This document shows positions 30,053 to 42,533 of a stretch of DNA of 64,000 nucleotides, piece by piece (positions within the stretch are counted from its first letter, which is position 1; each line of letters starts with the position of its first letter). This DNA is from Pachyseris speciosa (lineage: Eukaryota; Cnidaria; Anthozoa; Scleractinia; Pachyseridae). Made by a program: the position numbers and the translations under genes. The stretch lies in NCBI GenBank assembly GCA_016490735.1, contig JAEMWC010000379.1, positions 151,501 through 215,500 on the forward strand, given 5' to 3'. The notes below the pieces were generated by a model. The model did not search any database. It saw only the letters and a program-made list of their open reading frames with translations, and was not told the origin of the DNA.

Positions 30053-31677
30053 TCCACGATAGATTGCTAGAAATGGTGACGCCAAGATCTTTTTCTTCCT
30101 GAAATCGTCGTAAGTTTGAATTGCCAAGGTGATATTCGTGAGTTACAGTTGTAAATGATCAATATTCGGCGTTTTTTCGGTCATCAAATGATTTTTGTAA
30201 TCCTCTATCCCACCTTCGATTTCAAAACATCCCGCATCCCGTTCGTGAAACACCGCGTATCCCGATCCCGACAGGATGATTTCATCCCGCATCCCGCCTC
30301 TAATTTGCTTGGTAACCCGCATTTCGCCTTGATTCTAAGCCTCGTCTCGCATCCCGCCAAACCTATGTTGGACCCTCTTTAAAGTGGCATTAATATAAGC
30401 ACGGGAATACTACGTATTTGCTCCTCTATTTTACTGTCTTACAGAATATACTTATACTCAAATGTGCATCACTGTGGTATATTTGGGAGTCGTAATTATT
30501 GTACACTTTTTGATCTATTTCGCAATGCTAAGTTTTGTAAATAAGAAAGACTATAAAAAAGTTCTTGAAATCGAGATCATGCAATGGCTGTAGGCGTTTG
30601 GGACTAAACTAAAAATGTTTGTAAATCAGTAAAGAAGGTATGACGAGAGATTTTGCTACCTCTGTTTGGGCGAGGAAGGATCTCCACCGGTGTGACGACG
30701 GTTTTTTATTAGTATGGTGAGTGTTTTTGGTTGTACCGGGGAGATTTGTTGTCCTCGGAGACAACTTGCGTATGCTAACTGCGAACTTTAATAACGAGGG
30801 GTAATTAAAATTGACTCACTTGCGGGCGAGGGGAAGCTCGTCACAACTTCTGTACCAGGGATCTGACTAACTGGACTCGTCGAACAGCAGAGAAAACACG
30901 ATCTTCAACAGCAGAGGTTTATTCTAACTCAAGTCGTAGCCGCAGACGTAACCCAGACGTATCCCTCTTCTGATGTAACCGTGTATGTAACCGCAGACGT
31001 AACCGATTTTACAAGCTCAACTAGGTTTCTTATATATTATACAAGAGTTCTTTGTTTGTACAGCTTCCTTTTTTACTCCTTTTGTCTTCAAGTTGCACTG
31101 TGGAAACGTCAGGTGGTAGAAACAAAAGATCTAAGTTAACATCCAAATTATGTGGGAACAGCTTCCGAGTGAGATTGCATGTCGATAGCAAAACGTATTC
31201 CTATAGAAAGAAACTAAATTAAACTTAACGATGCGGCAGAAAACTAACTTACTTTTACACCGCTGAAGGAACTAAATTAACATTTTAAATTTAAGGTATA
31301 TATTGCGGAAGAAACTAAATTACTTTTAATGTTGCGGAAGGAAATGATGAATAGGCTCCATTAATGAGCAAAGACAGGTGAACTTGAAACAAAAGATTTG
31401 CTGAGTTGATTTAGCATGCGAAAGTAGTTAACTTATTAAATATTCTTTTCCAGAAATTCAATTAATTGAAAGTGCTAAAACAGGTGTACAAATGTACGGA
31501 ACTAACAGAGCCAAAACAATTGAGAATATTTCCTCTACAACTTTATGCCAAGAATAAACCTAATGAAATAACTGATAAAAGGTAAGACAAAGGTAAGAGA
31601 AATTAAGAAAACGCAGAAGCCGTTAATGGAGAATTACAAGTCCATTCCCCAAAGGTACGTTGACTTCATTGTGTCAG
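30053..31677. other. Host sequence between Polinton B and GPCR copy 2
   Basis: No gene seen. 30220-30360 is rich in repeated ATCCCGC motifs, a simple-repeat-like host element. From about 30380 the conserved GPCR 3' flank resumes (AATACTACGTATTTG, GTCTTACAGAATA). 30945-31010 holds short GTAACC/GCAGACG repeats. The rest is AT-rich and unremarkable. Confidence 0.55.
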
Positions 31678-32589
31678 TTATTGCATTTGAATATCATTTT
31701 CTGTCTGAGGTTCACGACAAAATATTATCCACTTAAATCCTTGTTGGAAGTTTGTACTGCGAAAAGCATACAAAATAGGATTAAGGCATAAGCTACAAAA
31801 GAATATGAAATAAAACACAGGTAGAAGTGCAGCATCAAGTCTTGCATGTTCACTATCACTCAAAATCATAACTGTTCCATAAACTGCAACAGGTCCATAA
31901 CCAATCACAAACCCAGCAGTTGCCAGAATAAATGTGATCACAAGTTTCTCTTTCTCAGCGCTTCTGTCTTGGTCAACAGTATCTGTGGCACATATTGTGT
32001 GGGTAAAGTACAGTCCTTTGATTAAGGATCCATAACAGAAAAGAAATATTGCTAATGGCATGTAAGTGCTGACTAGGTTTATTAGGATTAAATAAATTTT
32101 GCTGACGTCCTTGTGAGCACATGTTGAGTGTTTTTTGTTCCAATGCAGTAAAAATGCTTTTGGGAAACAGAAAAGAATACTTGATATCCAAACAGCAGTG
32201 ACTGCCCGCTTGATATTGTCTTGGTTCAACCGTAATCCTGTTCTGAAAGGCTTCAGTAAAGCATAATATCTTTCCACCGCTAGTAACGTTAGAGTAAAGG
32301 ATGAAACCAAAATGGGAATGCTACTTACAGCTGTAAACTTGCAAATGAATCTTGCGTATCCATCATCAAGGGAGGAAAGTTGAGAGAAAATAAATAATGA
32401 TGGCCACTGCAACAATACGTTTAAGACATCACCAACAGCTAGGTTTGCTAGCAGGTAATTAGTTGTTGTATGCATCTGCCGTGTTTTGTGAACGATGCGG
32501 ATCACCAACACATTTCCGATAAAACCAGTGATAAAAAATGGAAGGGCTGCCATTGAAAGAATGAACCCAAAACTACTGGTATCGGCCAT
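31678..32589 (-). CDS. Class A GPCR, tandem copy 2
   Basis: 303 residues, intact, very close to copy 1. Landmarks: GNVLVIRI in TM1, LAVGD in TM2, FICK at the start of TM3 (cysteine present), ERY, STCAHKD in extracellular loop 2, YGPVAVYG in TM6, NPILYAFRS in TM7. The N-terminal tail is short and there is no intron. With the TM3 cysteine and every landmark residue in place, this is one of the two copies most likely to work. The ligand is unknown. It lies 1.6 kb right of the Polinton end. Confidence 0.93.
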   Translation of the reverse strand: MADTSSFGFILSMAALPFFITGFIGNVLVIRIVHKTRQMHTTTNYLLANLAVGDVLNVLLQWPSLFIFSQLSSLDDGYARFICKFTAVSSIPILVSSFTLTLLAVERYYALLKPFRTGLRLNQDNIKRAVTAVWISSILFCFPKAFLLHWNKKHSTCAHKDVSKIYLILINLVSTYMPLAIFLFCYGSLIKGLYFTHTICATDTVDQDRSAEKEKLVITFILATAGFVIGYGPVAVYGTVMILSDSEHARLDAALLPVFYFIFFCSLCLNPILYAFRSTNFQQGFKWIIFCREPQTENDIQMQ

Positions 32590-34859
32590 GATCCAGCATG
32601 ATCAGGTTTTCCTCGTCTTTATCTCTATATGTATTGAAAATGTTGGAAACTGCCCAAAGATCACCTGGAAACCGCTTTCCCGTACATTTGGCAATATTGC
32701 ATAAATTACTCCAAACCAGACGTTTTCTGTCGTTAAGAAAATGCCGTCTAATTATAAATAGGGTAGGGTTTAAGGTCTAGCTGAGAAGCTTATTGGCGGT
32801 TTTCGAAGAGTGCTTAACATGAGCTATAGACATTAATGCAAATTGACGAACTGGCCTGTGCAATTCAAAAAAGGCAGTTTTATAATAACAATCGACTCTC
32901 ACGAAAACATACAAGCCAGTTTGAACGTGAGAAACTGCAATTGACTTCGACCATCTTTGCCCGAAGGACTTACAGCCATATCCTCAAAATAAAAAATAAA
33001 TACATAAAAGAAACAATCTCATGTGTGTAAAGGCTTGCCCATTTATAACTAGACGACACCCCCCGCAAAGATTTCAAAGTGCTTCCATTTTCTGCATGTA
33101 AGATGACTTATTCTCGTCATAAATTTTGAATTAAATTCACTTGTTTGACCACTTGAAAGTTGTCTTTAGTGTCACGTGACGTTTGCACTTAGAAATTCTA
33201 AAATATTTCTGCTTCAAAATGTTTAGAATGACCATTTTAATGTAACTCCGCCTTTTAATGTGGTATAGGTCATATTCATTGTGAGATATTTGGACATTAA
33301 ATATGTCACGTGACCTATTTGTCTTATTTTACTGTTTCCGTTAAGACGTGGACATGATTAAAAGGCGGCATGATAAAGCCCTTTACAGGAGTAAGAGATC
33401 AAAGAACAAAAATATTTGTGTAGGATGGCTTTCCATACCCCATTTCGACTAAAAGATTTGCATCGTTTTTAGCCGTTAAAAGGTCACGAGACCAAAATTT
33501 AATATGAAAGAGCATGTTAAATGGGTAAGTATGCGAATACTAAATTGCTCGCCAAGTTTCATAACGATTGGATAAATCGTTCTCCTTAAAACAAAAATAT
33601 GCTACTTTAAGAGCTTGGTCAAGCACACACTTGAGATTATGATAACAATTTTTTTTTCATAATAAGGCTACAGGGAAGACAATAATCATTCTGAGAGCAG
33701 GTTGTCCGTGGACTGTTTTGCATGCATTACTGTTTCACTGACAGCTCAGAAAGCTAATTTTAGGACATTGGTTAACCACCAACACTTTAAACACTCAACT
33801 CTTGTGTTGTTCCCGTTTAGAAGAATGTCTTTAATTCGACTTAAACAGAAATCGTTATAAATTTTACTATACTTTTTTTTCTCAACATAGTGTTGGCTGA
33901 TATTAAGGGGAGCGCGAGGGGTAAGCAGTTCTTATCCGAACATCCGACATTATGATTTGATACCGCTTTTTTTTCGTTCCTTTTCATTGGCCCAGAGTCT
34001 AGCACGTGACCTACAAATAACTGTCTACAAATGGTCAGCTCGTGCACATTACCGTCCAACTGTGATTTTTCTCCAAATAATATTCTCATCATGCGTAGTC
34101 AGGTCCACGCGTCCATGCTCTTCAAATTCAGCGAAAATGGCAGATCAGTTATTTGCCTCAGACTTCAGCTTCGGCAAATAATTGATCTGCTCGCCACCGA
34201 CAAATCACGATATTTTGGTTAACCTCGTTAAATATCGGACTTCCGCTTGAGCTGCGCATACTTAAAGTGCTACTACGATCAAAAAATCACTCGTCTTTTT
34301 TCTTCAAATTTCGAAAATGTGTTTGCTTAACAACCGACTCGTGAAATTTCAAGCTAAAATTTGGAGGTCAATGTTTTATTTTGACTGAAATATTCTATTT
34401 AGTGATCAGCCATTACTAACTTCAAAATCTTGAGAGAACTGGATCGAGGACAAAATGACTTAGAAAGCTCACAAGAGTAAGAGTGCAGTGTGTGTAAACC
34501 CATATGATTTAGTATGCACTGGTATGCAGCACGGGAATTTTGAGCTTTCAGACTCTCAAACTCGTGTTTTGCATACTTAATAAGCTGCATTCACAGACTG
34601 CAATTTTAAACCAGTGAGTAAATGACGTCATTTTATCCTGGATCTAGCTCTCCGACGCCTAATCGGTCAGTTATGAACGTGAGTAATGGCGGACCGTTAA
34701 ATTAAAAAGTTGTACTCAAAGTAAACAGCCTTCTGCTTGAAATTAAAGTTTGAAATTTCGCGAGTCGGGTGTTAAGCAAACACACCTTCTAAATTTGGAG
34801 AAAAAAGACAAGTGATTTTCTGATCGTAGGAGCACTTTAAGGGCCGATTATTTAAACGA
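32590..34859. other. Conserved 5' flank of GPCR copy 2 and host sequence
   Basis: No convincing gene. 32590-32900 is the shared upstream block of the GPCR units. 33170-33400 has several CACGTGAC motifs. 33680-33740 is the GAGAGCAGGTTGTCCGTG block, and 33880-34250 matches 50160-50620 (same duplicated unit). A hairpin lies at 34139-34193. 34260-34830 is AT-rich, with related AAATTTCGxGAGTCG segments in opposite orientations near 34310 and 34750. Confidence 0.55.
34139..34193. repeat. Hairpin repeat (CAGATCARTTATTTGCC arms)
   Basis: CAGATCAGTTATTTGCC and its near-complement GGCAAATAATTGATCTG flank a short loop. A related copy is at 50479-50533. Part of the duplicated GPCR unit. Confidence 0.75.
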
Positions 34860-35021
34860 AGTTTAGACCAGGGTTTAGAAAGTCAATGATAAATGAGGTA
34901 GAACATTACAGGCAACAGCGAGTATGGGGTAACCGTCAACTTAGAAGACTAATTCGACATTTAAGGGACCGGTGGAACCCCCTTGTAGAATTTGGGGACG
35001 AAGTTTACCGGAAACTAATTC

Positions 35022-35065
<44 letters not shown>

Positions 35066-35750
35066 TAATAATAATAATATAAACTTTATTTTTCGAGAGT
35101 GGCACTTGACAGTATAATAGTATAAAATACTGATAAACTCGTGGCCTTCTAAACAAATAAAAATAAACACGTATACATGTACGTAATGAAGTAATTAATT
35201 AAAATTAATTAGCCGAACACAATTAAAAAATGAATTAATCTTGAGTTCATATAGAATATATGAATATTAAAAGGAGGAAAAACCCAAGATATAGTAAAAT
35301 GATGAACATCGACGACATCGACGACTCCCTTTTTCACCCATACAACAAGTGTTTATTGCATGGTGGTTTTATGCCAATGGAAGTTTTCAGAGTGATTGGA
35401 GATTTGTTCGGGATTTCCATTATCTCCGCCTGCAAGGTAATACAGAGCATCTCCAGGGAGATTGTTAAGAAAAACTAAGTTCATTTTCTTCCCTCCAAAT
35501 TTACATGAGACTAAGAAAAAGATTTATGAGGGCACTGGATTTCCATGTGTTGTTGGTGCAAGTGATTTCACCCATGTGCGAATAATTTGTCCAGAATGGA
35601 TAGAAAACAAATCTACTCGTTAAACGTCCAAGCTCTCTGTGACAGCGACTGTGTGAAATATAACAAGCATTGAGGTGGGTCCACCCACGATTCTTGAATT
35701 TTTGAAAACAGTGCAATTGCAAAAAAATTCAGAATAGAAGTATCACTGGC
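34860..35750 (+). pseudogene. PIF/Harbinger transposase (HARBI1-like) remnant
   Basis: 34899-35015 translates to RHLRDRWNPLVEFGDEVYRK, the N-terminal block of Harbinger transposases (RDR.NPL..). After an AAT microsatellite, 35365-35475 gives FRVIGDLFGISIISACKVIQ, the helix-turn-helix-like block, then 35520-35590 GFPCVVGASDFTHVRI (first catalytic Asp; the usual GTH reads FTH), and 35610-35690 SLNVQALCDSDCVKY. Frames are broken. The DNA would once have cut and pasted at TTA/TWA-type targets. No ends could be placed. Confidence 0.7.
35024..35082. repeat. AAT/ATA microsatellite
   Basis: About 18 uninterrupted trinucleotide units with one ATG variant, inside the Harbinger remnant. Confidence 0.95.
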
Positions 35751-36958
35751 TTACTTTGATTACTTGTGGGTGATAATGGATATGAGAAGCGATCGCATCT
35801 CATGACGCCCCAAGTGGAAGTGACGCCGGAGACTCGAAACAATGCCGGGTGATCGATGCCCACAATTACTTAAACATACTAGAGGCTCATTGAACGATGT
35901 TTTAGAATACTCAAACGGCGATTTCCCTGCTTGCCAACAGCTTTAAGAAACACACTCGTCATAATCGAAAAGTAGCAGTTGCATGCCTGTACAATTTTGC
36001 CATACAGCTTTTAGTTGTTGTGCGGTTTGACTTAATTGGATTCGTTTTCGTGTAACATGTGAGTTGCACCGGGAATGTACTCGCGAACTGCTGAACTGAA
36101 TTTTCCTTGGTTGAATAAATCTTTGTTGAGTTTTCCTTCTCCTCTGGTTTAATCTCTCTGTCTCAAATCAATTTCTTCCAGGAGAACTTAACTGCTCTGG
36201 TGACCAAATTAGAGAATGAAAAGGAAATGTTATCTGAGATAATCAGGCTTCTCACTGAAACTTGATTTTGAGCTAAAGATGGGGCTCCAAATCCCGGAGA
36301 TAAGCGGCAACGACAAAAGCCAGTTCTCTTGGTTGACATATATTTTTAGTCGAAAATCGCAACTTAAGACTCGAAAGACACCGGCGACACCCAAATGATT
36401 TGTTTGGAAAGTGGTAGAAAACAGTGTTAGTCACCTTATGTGGATCAACATTACATTGGGGAAAGGGGATAGGATGGGAGCAATGAGGTGAGGTATCACC
36501 TGTAATCGACAGCGCTTGGCTGGGCTCAGCCTTTGGAACTCCGATCCGTGTTCCATGCCGGTGTGGGATCCACTATGTGTGTGCGACATTTGGACCTTTA
36601 TCAAAATAATAGTTTTGGGTTTTTCCCATGTGCTTTGCACTGGTGAGCGTCTTTGCACGATGGTTCAGTTTCTCGGAGTTCAGTTGCCCTTTCTGTCACT
36701 CCTATGGAAGTCAGGCCATTTGAGATACAATTTTTCCCTCCTTTCAAGTAAATCGAGAGTGGTTTGCTGCAATTTCCAGCGTTAGGGTTAGGGTTACACG
36801 TTTAGCATGTAAGCTTAACTCGACGGTCTTTATTAAAATTCAAAATAAACGTGTTCTGTAAGTGATATTTGCGTCTCACATCGAGTATACACGATCCTCA
36901 CCGAATGATCGAGAAAAAATAGCCTAATCTTGGACCCGAAAAAGAAGGCTATAGAATT
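35751..36958. other. Host sequence, no gene seen
   Basis: AT-rich sequence with no convincing frame or motif. A short TTAGGG-like run (GTTAGGGTTAGGGTT, about 36783-36797) is too short to count as telomeric repeat. Confidence 0.5.
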
Positions 36959-37875
36959 TTACGCCCTCCCCATACGCACACCACACGGAAGGTATAAATA
37001 TAGCCATTGAAAGGCCGAGAAAAATCTTTCTTTGAAGTTTGTACTGCGAAGAGCGTACAAAATAGGATTGAGGCATAAGCTACAAAAGAATATCAAATAA
37101 AGCACAGGTAGAAGTGCAGCATCAAGTCCTGCATGTTCAACATCACTCAAAACCATAATTGTTTCATAAAATACGGCAGCTCCATAACCAATCACAAATC
37201 CAGCAGTTTCCAGAATAAATGTCATCACAAGATTCTTTTTCTCGGCGCTTCTGCCTTGGTCAGCTGTACCTGTGACATATACGGTGTGTTTAAAGTACAG
37301 TCCTTTGATTAAGGATCCATAACAGAAAAGAAATATTGCTAATGGTATGTAAGTGCTAACTAGGTATATTATGATGGCATAAATTTTCCTGACGTGCTGG
37401 TGAACACACGTTAAGTGTTTTTTGTTGTATTGCTGTAAAAAGGCGCTTGGAAACAGAAAAGAATACTTGATATCCAAATAGCAGTGATGGCCGGCTTGAT
37501 GTTGTCTTGGTTCAACTGTAGTCCTGTTCTGAAAGGCTTCAGTAAAGCGTGATATCTTTCCACCGCTAGTAACACCAGACTAAAGGATGAAGCCAAAACG
37601 GGGATGCTACTGACTGCTGTGTCCTTGCAAATGAATCTTGCGTATCCAACATCAAGGGAGGATAGTTGAGAGAAAATAAAGTATAATGGCCACTGCAACA
37701 ATACTTTTAACACATCACTAACAGCTAGGTTTGCTAGCAGGTAATTAGTTGTTGTATGCATCTGCCGTGTTTTGTGAACGATGCGGATCACCAACACATT
37801 TCCGATTAAACCAGCGATACAAAATGGAAGGGCTGCCAATGAAAGGATGAATCCCAAACTACTGGTATCGGTCAT
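36959..37875 (-). pseudogene. Class A GPCR, tandem copy 3, one frameshift
   Basis: From the ATG at 37875, TM1-TM4 are intact (LAVSD, FICK, ERY). One G is missing at about 37449 (CTTGGAAACAG versus CTTGGGAAACAG in copy 1), which shifts the frame at the end of TM4. The rest (37477-36959) continues in the other frame through LTCVHQHV, YGAAVFYE and NPILYALRS. The C-terminal tail after TM7 has diverged completely from the other copies. A truncated product of 154 residues would lack TM5-7, so this copy is almost certainly inactive. Confidence 0.88.
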
Positions 37876-39119
37876 GATGCAGCCTGATCAGGTTTTTCTG
37901 CTCTTCAGGCATCAAGCGATGCAATGTTACTGTAAACTGCTCAAAGATCACCTGGTAACTGTTGTCCCCCTCATTTAACAAGAGTGCATAAATTACACTA
38001 AAGCAGACGTTTTCTGTAGTTGCGGAGCCGATTATTAAGTAACTTATGGTCTCGCTGACAAGTTTATTGGAGTTTTCCGCACATATTTTACATCTGTTAT
38101 TGATATTAATGCGAATTAATGAAGGTGCTATTCTAAATAGCAGTTTATTAAAATTGACTATCTCAAGAGTATTCAATTTTAAAAGCGAGAAACCGCAAAT
38201 GACTTTCTTTGCCCGTAGGGACTAACAGTCATCTTCTCAAAACAAAAGAAATAAATACATAAATGAACAACTATGATAAAAAATTCCAGAGTATGAACCG
38301 AGGCTAAACGGAAGATAATATATAAGCGTTCTTAAAGCAGGTTGTCCGTGGATTGTTTTGCGTTGCTGACAGCTCTGAGCCGGCTTATTTAACTGAGGAC
38401 ATTGATGCCGACAAACACGGGTTTAATAAACTATTTCCAGAATATGAACCCAAGCTAAAGAGAAAATAATACCCATTCTGAGAGCAGGTTGTCCTTGAAT
38501 TGTTTTGCATTGCTGACAGCTCAGATCTAAAAGTAATTTTAGGACGCATAATCACGGGTTTAATATAACGCACTTTGTTATTGCACTCCCGTTAGGAAGA
38601 ATGTCTTCAATTCGACGTAAACAGAATTCACTATATAAACGCTACTATATACTTTTATTTATTTCTTTATTTATTTTTAATCAGTATAGTGTTGTCTGGT
38701 TCAGGAGTTGCGGTATGGGTAAGTAGCTACCTTTGATCTTGCCGCTTGCCGAAAAATGTCAATCATTCCCAAACCGTAGAAGGTTTGCGTGGACCTACTA
38801 AGTTTAATCAACTCTTTGTCTTCCGGCTTACCAAATATCGACCATATGCGGTCGATGGCTTTGAAAACCTGCAACTTTCCCAAATCCCGGACTATGGTCG
38901 AAATGAACCACTGTCGTTGCCAAAAGATCACTTTTGTAGACTTTATCACCCTGGAAAATGACCAAAACTCCCAATTTTCATTTAATATGACTGTTTATTC
39001 TCTTGAAAAACCAAAATTGCCCTCGGACAATAGCAAAATTCACGCAGCTATGTCTTGAAGTTTTGAAAACAAAATTCCTATTGAGGTTAAAAGTTTACAT
39101 TGGCAGCAAACGTCGACTC
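37876..39119. other. 5' flank of GPCR copy 3 and host sequence
   Basis: No gene. Contains the shared upstream block (37876-38030), the GAGAGCAGGTTGTCC block twice (about 38335 and 38480, so a local duplication), and the GGTAAGTAGCTACCTTTGATC block (38716) seen again at 44812. Confidence 0.55.
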
Positions 39120-39755
39120 CACTTCTTGCAATCTGTTCCACCTTTTCCTGCTGTGTGTGGGATGGTTGCGGACAGGGAAATAAGAGCTACCTTGACCGTC
39201 TTCTCAAGCGAGCTGCGGGAATAATTGCGGGTCGCAAGGCTTCCGATACCGATATACAGCAAACACTGAAGTGGCCATCCCTACAATGCCGCAGAGAATA
39301 CCAGAAGTGCTTACAGATCTATAAGTGCATCAATGGCCTGGCTCCAGCATATCTACTAGACGACTTCCATTCCTCGGAGCAGATCCATAACTACAACACT
39401 AGAAATAAAGACCTTATCCGCCTGCCTCTTGCCAAGACAACTAAATTTCAAACATCTTTTAAGTACAATGCCGCCAAATCCTGGAACACTCTTCCCCGTA
39501 ACTTACCCCATGATCAGTCTCTCACTAGTTTTAAGCTGAAAGTCAAGCAACATCTAAATCATCTCAATTAATTCTCACCTCTATGAACCCTTTAATTGAC
39601 TTCTTTTGTTTTGTTTTTTGTTCTCATTTTTATAATTTATTATTTAATCATATTATTTTGTACAGATCTCCATTTAAACCAGCTATGCTGAACTGGAATT
39701 TCTGTGTAAATAATGTATATAAATTAATTAATTAACTAATTAATTAATTGGAGCC
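39120..39755 (+). mobile_element. 5'-truncated LINE, 3' end only
   Basis: 39155-39571 encodes the last 138 residues of a CR1/L2-like ORF2 (WPSLQCRREYQKCLQIYKC, NYNTRNKDLIRLP, SWNTLP). It is followed by a 3' region and a TTAA/AATTA repeat tail (about 39718-39750). A different, older subfamily than the LINEs at 5684 and 7523. It inserted between GPCR copies 3 and 4. Confidence 0.8.
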
Positions 39756-40183
39756 ACTCGGTCCTGCTGACAAAATATTGCACTGATTGCATTATTCAAA
39801 ACTCCCCAAAATTGCCATGCCAGGTCCCGGAATGCACTCACAAAAGAGATAAAGACACAACTTCACTCCGTGAATTTCCATCACTCGCTCGAATACTTTG
39901 AGCGGCCCACTTCGTGTGAAATTGCTTCTTGCCTCTGTTTTCTTTCAAAGGAATGCCTCTACCCATCAACCCAGCTTTATGATGCCAGGCAGGGGGCTTC
40001 TGAGGTGGAAATTGGCTCCAAAAACACACATCTAAATCAAATACGTAATGAAATGTAGCTGCGATGATTGTTTAGAAATAAACGACAGCTAGCGTGACAG
40101 CGTGACAACAAAGAAAGAGCCTTCGGTGTTGTGGACCAGCGAAATCTCCATGGTAACCCCTTATATGGAATAGCCACGTCGAT

Positions 40184-40432
40184 TTGACCTCCTACCCTCC
40201 GGAAATTGTAAAAAAGGCGACCAAATCGCCTAAAGGGTTAACGCAAGTTAATCTCGTATCGAGAGTCTTGCTTTGCCTTGTTCAGCGGTTAGAAAAAGAT
40301 CAACTCTGGGCAATAAGAAAAGAAGAACTCAGGTACGAGATTGTTCTATCGGAAGAAGATCATTATCGTTCCCATAGCCCTCCGTATCTCTTAGCCGGGT
40401 GGAGCAATGAGCAGATCTATTCTTTAGGGTAA
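40184..40432 (+). repeat. Duplicated host segment with frame ending in SPPYLLAGW
   Basis: An 82-codon frame shares its C-terminal block (SPPYLLAGW) with a frame at 45574-45768, and flanking non-coding DNA is also shared. This could be a small exon (an RxEE/Y-rich peptide) or simply unselected duplicated DNA. The frame is kept in both copies but the sequences differ a lot. Weak evidence for coding. Confidence 0.3.
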
Positions 40433-41371
40433 AGTTTCCGTTTTCGGCCACAGTTAAATGTTGTCGAGAACTTGGTCGCAATTTAATTCCCTTGGTCACG
40501 ATTTGCACTGGAAACGCATGGCTTAAAATGCGTTATCGGTAAATAAAGTTGTTGTTTTTGTTATCTTATTTTGAATTTCAAATGATAAGAAGGTTGTTGA
40601 ATTTCTACATATTTGCGACTGCCAAGTTGCAGCCATCAAAGATGGATCCACTGCCGTTCATAAGATGCACACATTGAAATTAATTTTTAGAACTCAACAG
40701 TGTGTCACACTGAGTAGTGTTTCTCTCTTATGTAGATCAATCCCTTGAGACAGTGATCACAAAACGGCGGGCTGTTCTTGATATTGGTCATTTTACTTAT
40801 TTTGTTTAGTACCGTATCTGCCACATTAAGCGTGTAAGCTTTACTCAACGGTCTTAATGGAAATTAAAGAAAAAACGTGTTTTTTAAGCTATCCTTGTAT
40901 TTGCGTATCACAGCGAGAATCCACGATGCTCGCTGGGAGATAAAAAAGTTACCCTAATCTTTTCGCTGCCGTCAGGATCGTGGCGAGCCTATAGGCCCGA
41001 AGGCCCGGGCCTACAACTAAAGTTTTCAGCCTTCCTGGCCTATATATTATTGTCCCGTTGTGAGAGATAAGCAATTCCTGAAATTCTTCGCGAACGTTAT
41101 AAAAAGGAAACGCAATCTATCAACGTATTCACTCTGTAAGGGTGAGATTACGAAAGCAAGGGAAAAACTTAGGAGCCCGCAAGCTATGAAAAGTGCTACC
41201 GACAATCGTACAGGGGTTACATATGGCAAGACAGCGAAGCTCCTGGGCAGCCATGGCGAAGCGGTACCATCGATGTTTTCTTCTAGGCATAGTTGTTTTC
41301 TTTCTCAAATTTGTGTGCGCGGTAAAGGGGAGTTCAGATCACATTCATTCATGGCAAATAAAACGGCCATT

Positions 41372-41431
41372 TCTAGGCTCACTCGGGTCCGGGCTTTCCT
41401 CCCAAAGCTTGGACCCGAGTGAGCGGCGGAA
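41372..41431. repeat. Nested palindrome
   Basis: CTAGGCTCACTCGGGTCC is mirrored by GGACCCGAGTG and, farther out, GAGCCTAG. Inner arms are 11 bp and perfect. Confidence 0.7.
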
Positions 41432-42413
41432 ATCGAGCCTAGGCCATTTCTTGCTTGGGGAATACTGGATTAGGAAAATTTTGGTTCTCTGTTTCAAAAT
41501 TATGGTAAAATTCAGAGTATATATCTTGACTGCACAAATACTTTTCGAGTCTGAGGAACGCATGAAATGGCGTTTAAGAGGTTTCAGTAAAAAAAATTTC
41601 CCGGGGGAGCATGCCAACGGACCCCCGTAAAAGACCGCGCCTTCTGTGCGATAACGACTCTCGTGTTAAAAACAGGCCTACAACTATTCAAAAAACTCGC
41701 TACGCCCCTGGCCCTCAATCAAATTTCAGGCGGCTTCCGACCTCTACCGAGAGGCGACGATCGATGAGTGACCCAAAGCAGTCTGCAGATTTCCTTTTTC
41801 GATTCTCAGGATAATTAGTCGGACAGTTTATTTGAGGGCCTATCCATCGAACACAAATAGTCGACATTGAAGATAATCAGGTACAGGCACATTTACCTAA
41901 TCTTGTCGTACGTGCTTTTCTGATGGTGAGTTTGGTGTGTTTCATCGATTTTATATTTTCATTTGCTTTAACGAATAAAGAATACGGGTCTAAACTAAAC
42001 GCGGACTTAACTAATCGTCGTATTTAGCGCCATAAAGCGTCAATGCTTTTCAATGCAAATGGAGTTTTTCAGTTTCGAACTGGAGCAAAGAAAACCACTC
42101 CGACTCGTTTCCGCGGTATTGGTAAATACACCATTAGCGAACCTAAAAAATGCTTTAAAAATTATTTCCCTGCCAAAAGAGGTCTCTGGCTGCGAGAAGT
42201 TTACTTCATAATAAAATATGTACCCTTAACTCACAAAATGTGAACAGTAAAAAAAAGAACTAACAAGGAAATGCATATCGTTCTGCCGGAAGACCCAAGC
42301 ATCTGCATCGAGCGAAGTTCTCGTGCAAATGCAAATTATGCGCGTGCAATTTGATTGATGGAAGTCAAAACAGATTGTGCTTTTTGCTTTTCAACAATAC
42401 ATCAGGGGCCTGT

Positions 42414-42533
42414 TCCTAAAAGGTGTAATAACTCTATTCCAGGGATAAATATGCCTTATTCCAATAGGTATTCCTGGAATAAGGCAGATTTATCCCTGGA
42501 ATAGAGTTACTTATTACACCTTTCAGAAACCGG
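42414..42533. repeat. Foldback (MITE-like) element
   Basis: Arms with GGTGTAATAACTCTATTCCA / TGGAATAGAGTTACTTATTA plus the termini GGCCTGTTCCTAAAAGG / CTTTCAGAAACCGGCC pair along almost the whole 120 bp. No coding sequence. Candidate miniature foldback transposon. Confidence 0.75.

Noticed and set aside
5166..30100. Search for a 6-bp target duplication at Polinton B
   Set aside because: Sequences outside 5165 and 30052 show no convincing shared hexamer; the right flank may have been deleted or rearranged.
36783..36797. Telomere-like GTTAGGGTTAGGGTT
   Set aside because: Only about two repeats; expected by chance or as trivial interstitial sequence.
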